Source of the DNA: Sulfobacillus sp.
GTDB taxonomy: Bacteria; Bacillota; Sulfobacillia; Sulfobacillales; Sulfobacillaceae
DNA: 64,000 bases
Reading direction: 5' to 3'
Assembly: GCA_027309085.1 (NCBI GenBank)
Contig: DAIDDL010000022.1
Coordinates: 7,597-71,596 of the forward strand
The translations under genes were made by a program, and so were the position numbers. Of this stretch, positions 63,206 to 64,000 are shown in pieces. The notes beneath the pieces were generated by a model, which saw nothing but the letters and a program-made list of their open reading frames with translations, searched no databases and was not told the origin of the DNA. Position 1 is the stretch's first letter. Each line of letters begins with the position of its first letter.

Positions 63206-63499
63206 TTAGATAATTGCTGAATCCAGAGGCAGGTCCCAAGCCAGCCGCCGGATCATGTCCGCTGTTTTGAGCATGCCTTCGGTGCACGGTCCCGACCACC
63301 GGTACAAAGCAGGCTGGCCGGCAACCTGGTATCTGTGCACCCAGCGCCGGCGGCTCAGTTCCGCCAGGATGGCCAGCACTGTCTCGGGCTCAAGCCGCGC
63401 CTGTGCGGACAGGGTGCCAATGCCTGCAGCGCGCCTCTGACCCCACAAGGCCGCCAGAACTCGCGGCATCAGCCGCTCACACTCACTATCCTCCAGCAC
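63206..63499 (-). CDS. Small winged-helix-like protein
   Basis: 97 residues from GTG 63499, behind GGAGGAGGGG. The helices of VLAALWGQRRAAGIGTLSAQARLEPETVLAILAELSRRRWV and the following RYQVAGQPALYRW look like a winged helix. Family not recognised. It is divergent from the binding-protein gene at 63667 and could regulate it. Confidence 0.55.
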   Translation of the reverse strand: MLEDSECERLMPRVLAALWGQRRAAGIGTLSAQARLEPETVLAILAELSRRRWVHRYQVAGQPALYRWSGPCTEGMLKTADMIRRLAWDLPLDSAII

Positions 63500-63626
63500 C
63501 CCGCCCCTCCTCCCGCGTTTCCCGCTGTCCTCTTTGGTATTCTGTATATGGGCTTCCCCGCCCCCGCGTTCGTCCGGACTTTCTTGTATTTGCAGGGTGT
63601 TCAGCATACACTGCCATTATGACAAA

Positions 63627-63636
63627 GAAACGTTTC
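63627..63636. promoter_or_regulatory. Candidate operator palindrome
   Basis: GAAACGTTTC, a perfect 10-bp palindrome 30 bases before the binding-protein start, in the divergent promoter region; an extended -10-like TGCTATAAG follows at 63647-63655. Confidence 0.35.
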
Positions 63637-63666
63637 GTCAAATTCGTGCTATAAGGAGAAAGATCC

Positions 63667-64000
63667 GTGACTCGCTTTTCTAATGCTCTGCGTCTGGCCG
63701 CGTTTGGCTTGGGCGCCGCTCTGATTTCCGGCTGCGGAGCCACAAGCGCTGCGGCTCCTGCCCACTCTTCCCACACCATTACCATTGTGGATGATTCCGG
63801 GCAAACCGTGACCCTGCCCGGGCCTGCCACCCGCATTGTCACCATTGATCCCAGCAACACGGAAATTGCCCTGGATCTGGGGCTGAAGTCTGAAATCGTC
63901 GGGGCTGACGCCCCCACCTTCCAGTACGCTCCCGCGCCGTGGTCCAGCGAATTGAAAGGGCTGCACGACATCGGCCCCTCCTATCCCGGCATCAGTGTCG
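63667..64000 (+). CDS. Iron-siderophore/cobalamin-type ABC binding lipoprotein (3' end outside window)
   Basis: GTG 63667 follows AAGGAGAA. A signal peptide with LISGCG lipobox (Cys 24 region) is followed by HTITIVDDSGQTVTLPGPAT and IVTIDPSNTEIALDLGL, the opening of the class III (BtuF/FecB) periplasmic-binding fold. Ligand, by family, is a metal chelate or vitamin B12. 111 codons are visible. Confidence 0.85.
   Translation, partial: MTRFSNALRLAAFGLGAALISGCGATSAAAPAHSSHTITIVDDSGQTVTLPGPATRIVTIDPSNTEIALDLGLKSEIVGADAPTFQYAPAPWSSELKGLHDIGPSYPGISV

Noticed and set aside
1-64000. CRISPR arrays, cas genes, rRNA
   Set aside because: No regularly spaced direct repeats and no rRNA-like segments were seen; the only RNA-guided systems are TnpB and IscB.

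Overview
The window looks like chromosomal DNA from a GC-rich Gram-positive acidophile or thermophile, most likely Sulfobacillus or a close relative. This is inferred from strong AGGAGG-type ribosome sites, many GTG and TTG starts, lipoprotein-type binding proteins, a bacterial XPB helicase and tightly packed operons; no rRNA or other taxonomic marker is present to confirm it.

Layout. 1-1.4 kb: the 3' part of a TnpB insertion sequence. 1.6-9.7 kb: one giant gene for a cyclic beta-1,2-glucan synthase, followed by a small element with terminal inverted repeats. 10-11.5 kb: an HTH protein carrying a Met/His-rich DUF5320-like tail, and a soluble P-ATPase-like HAD protein. 11.5-16.6 kb: a free-Met-sulfoxide reductase, then an operon of XPB helicase, its usual partner and a membrane-anchored beta-propeller. 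16.6-18.4 kb: thiolase and flavin reductase, divergent. 18.4-23.3 kb (minus): HIT protein, nitronate monooxygenase-like enzyme, MFS exporter, guanylate kinase and glycosyltransferase as one operon.

23.3-39.8 kb (minus) is the centrepiece: a 14-gene operon that reads as peptidoglycan-fragment uptake and recycling. It has an oligopeptide-type binding protein, two permeases, two ATPases, three acetyltransferase genes, an AmiE-like serine hydrolase, a PIG-L deacetylase, NamZ, NagZ, NagB and an MFS transporter, with a divergent MurR/RpiR-type regulator. None of the hydrolases has a signal peptide. The MFS gene is split at codon 22 by a 1.69-kb IscB element (24425-26110) whose removal would restore the frame exactly.

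40.9-44.9 kb: a 29-residue membrane peptide, remnants of an IS4 and an IS607 element, an MFS transporter and a small membrane protein. 45.3-52.2 kb: an O-antigen-ligase-like protein, VOC and alpha/beta-hydrolase proteins, a 27-residue acidic peptide with its own terminator, two poorly known proteins, a class V aminotransferase and an M14 carboxypeptidase. 52.2-55.4 kb: endonuclease IV, diacylglycerol-kinase-like protein and GH1 glycosidase. 55.3-60.5 kb (minus): a coiled-coil protein, an AcoX-type kinase, a MarR regulator and a taurine/nitrate-type ABC transporter preceded by what I read as a c-di-AMP (ydaO/yuaA) riboswitch. 60.6-64 kb: phosphatase of the RHGE family, EAL-PAS phosphodiesterase, a small winged-helix protein and the start of an iron/cobalamin-type binding lipoprotein running off the window.

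The strongest candidates for something new are the IscB insertion in the muropeptide operon, the unusual cytoplasmic make-up of that operon, and the c-di-AMP riboswitch in front of a Tau-type ABC importer.
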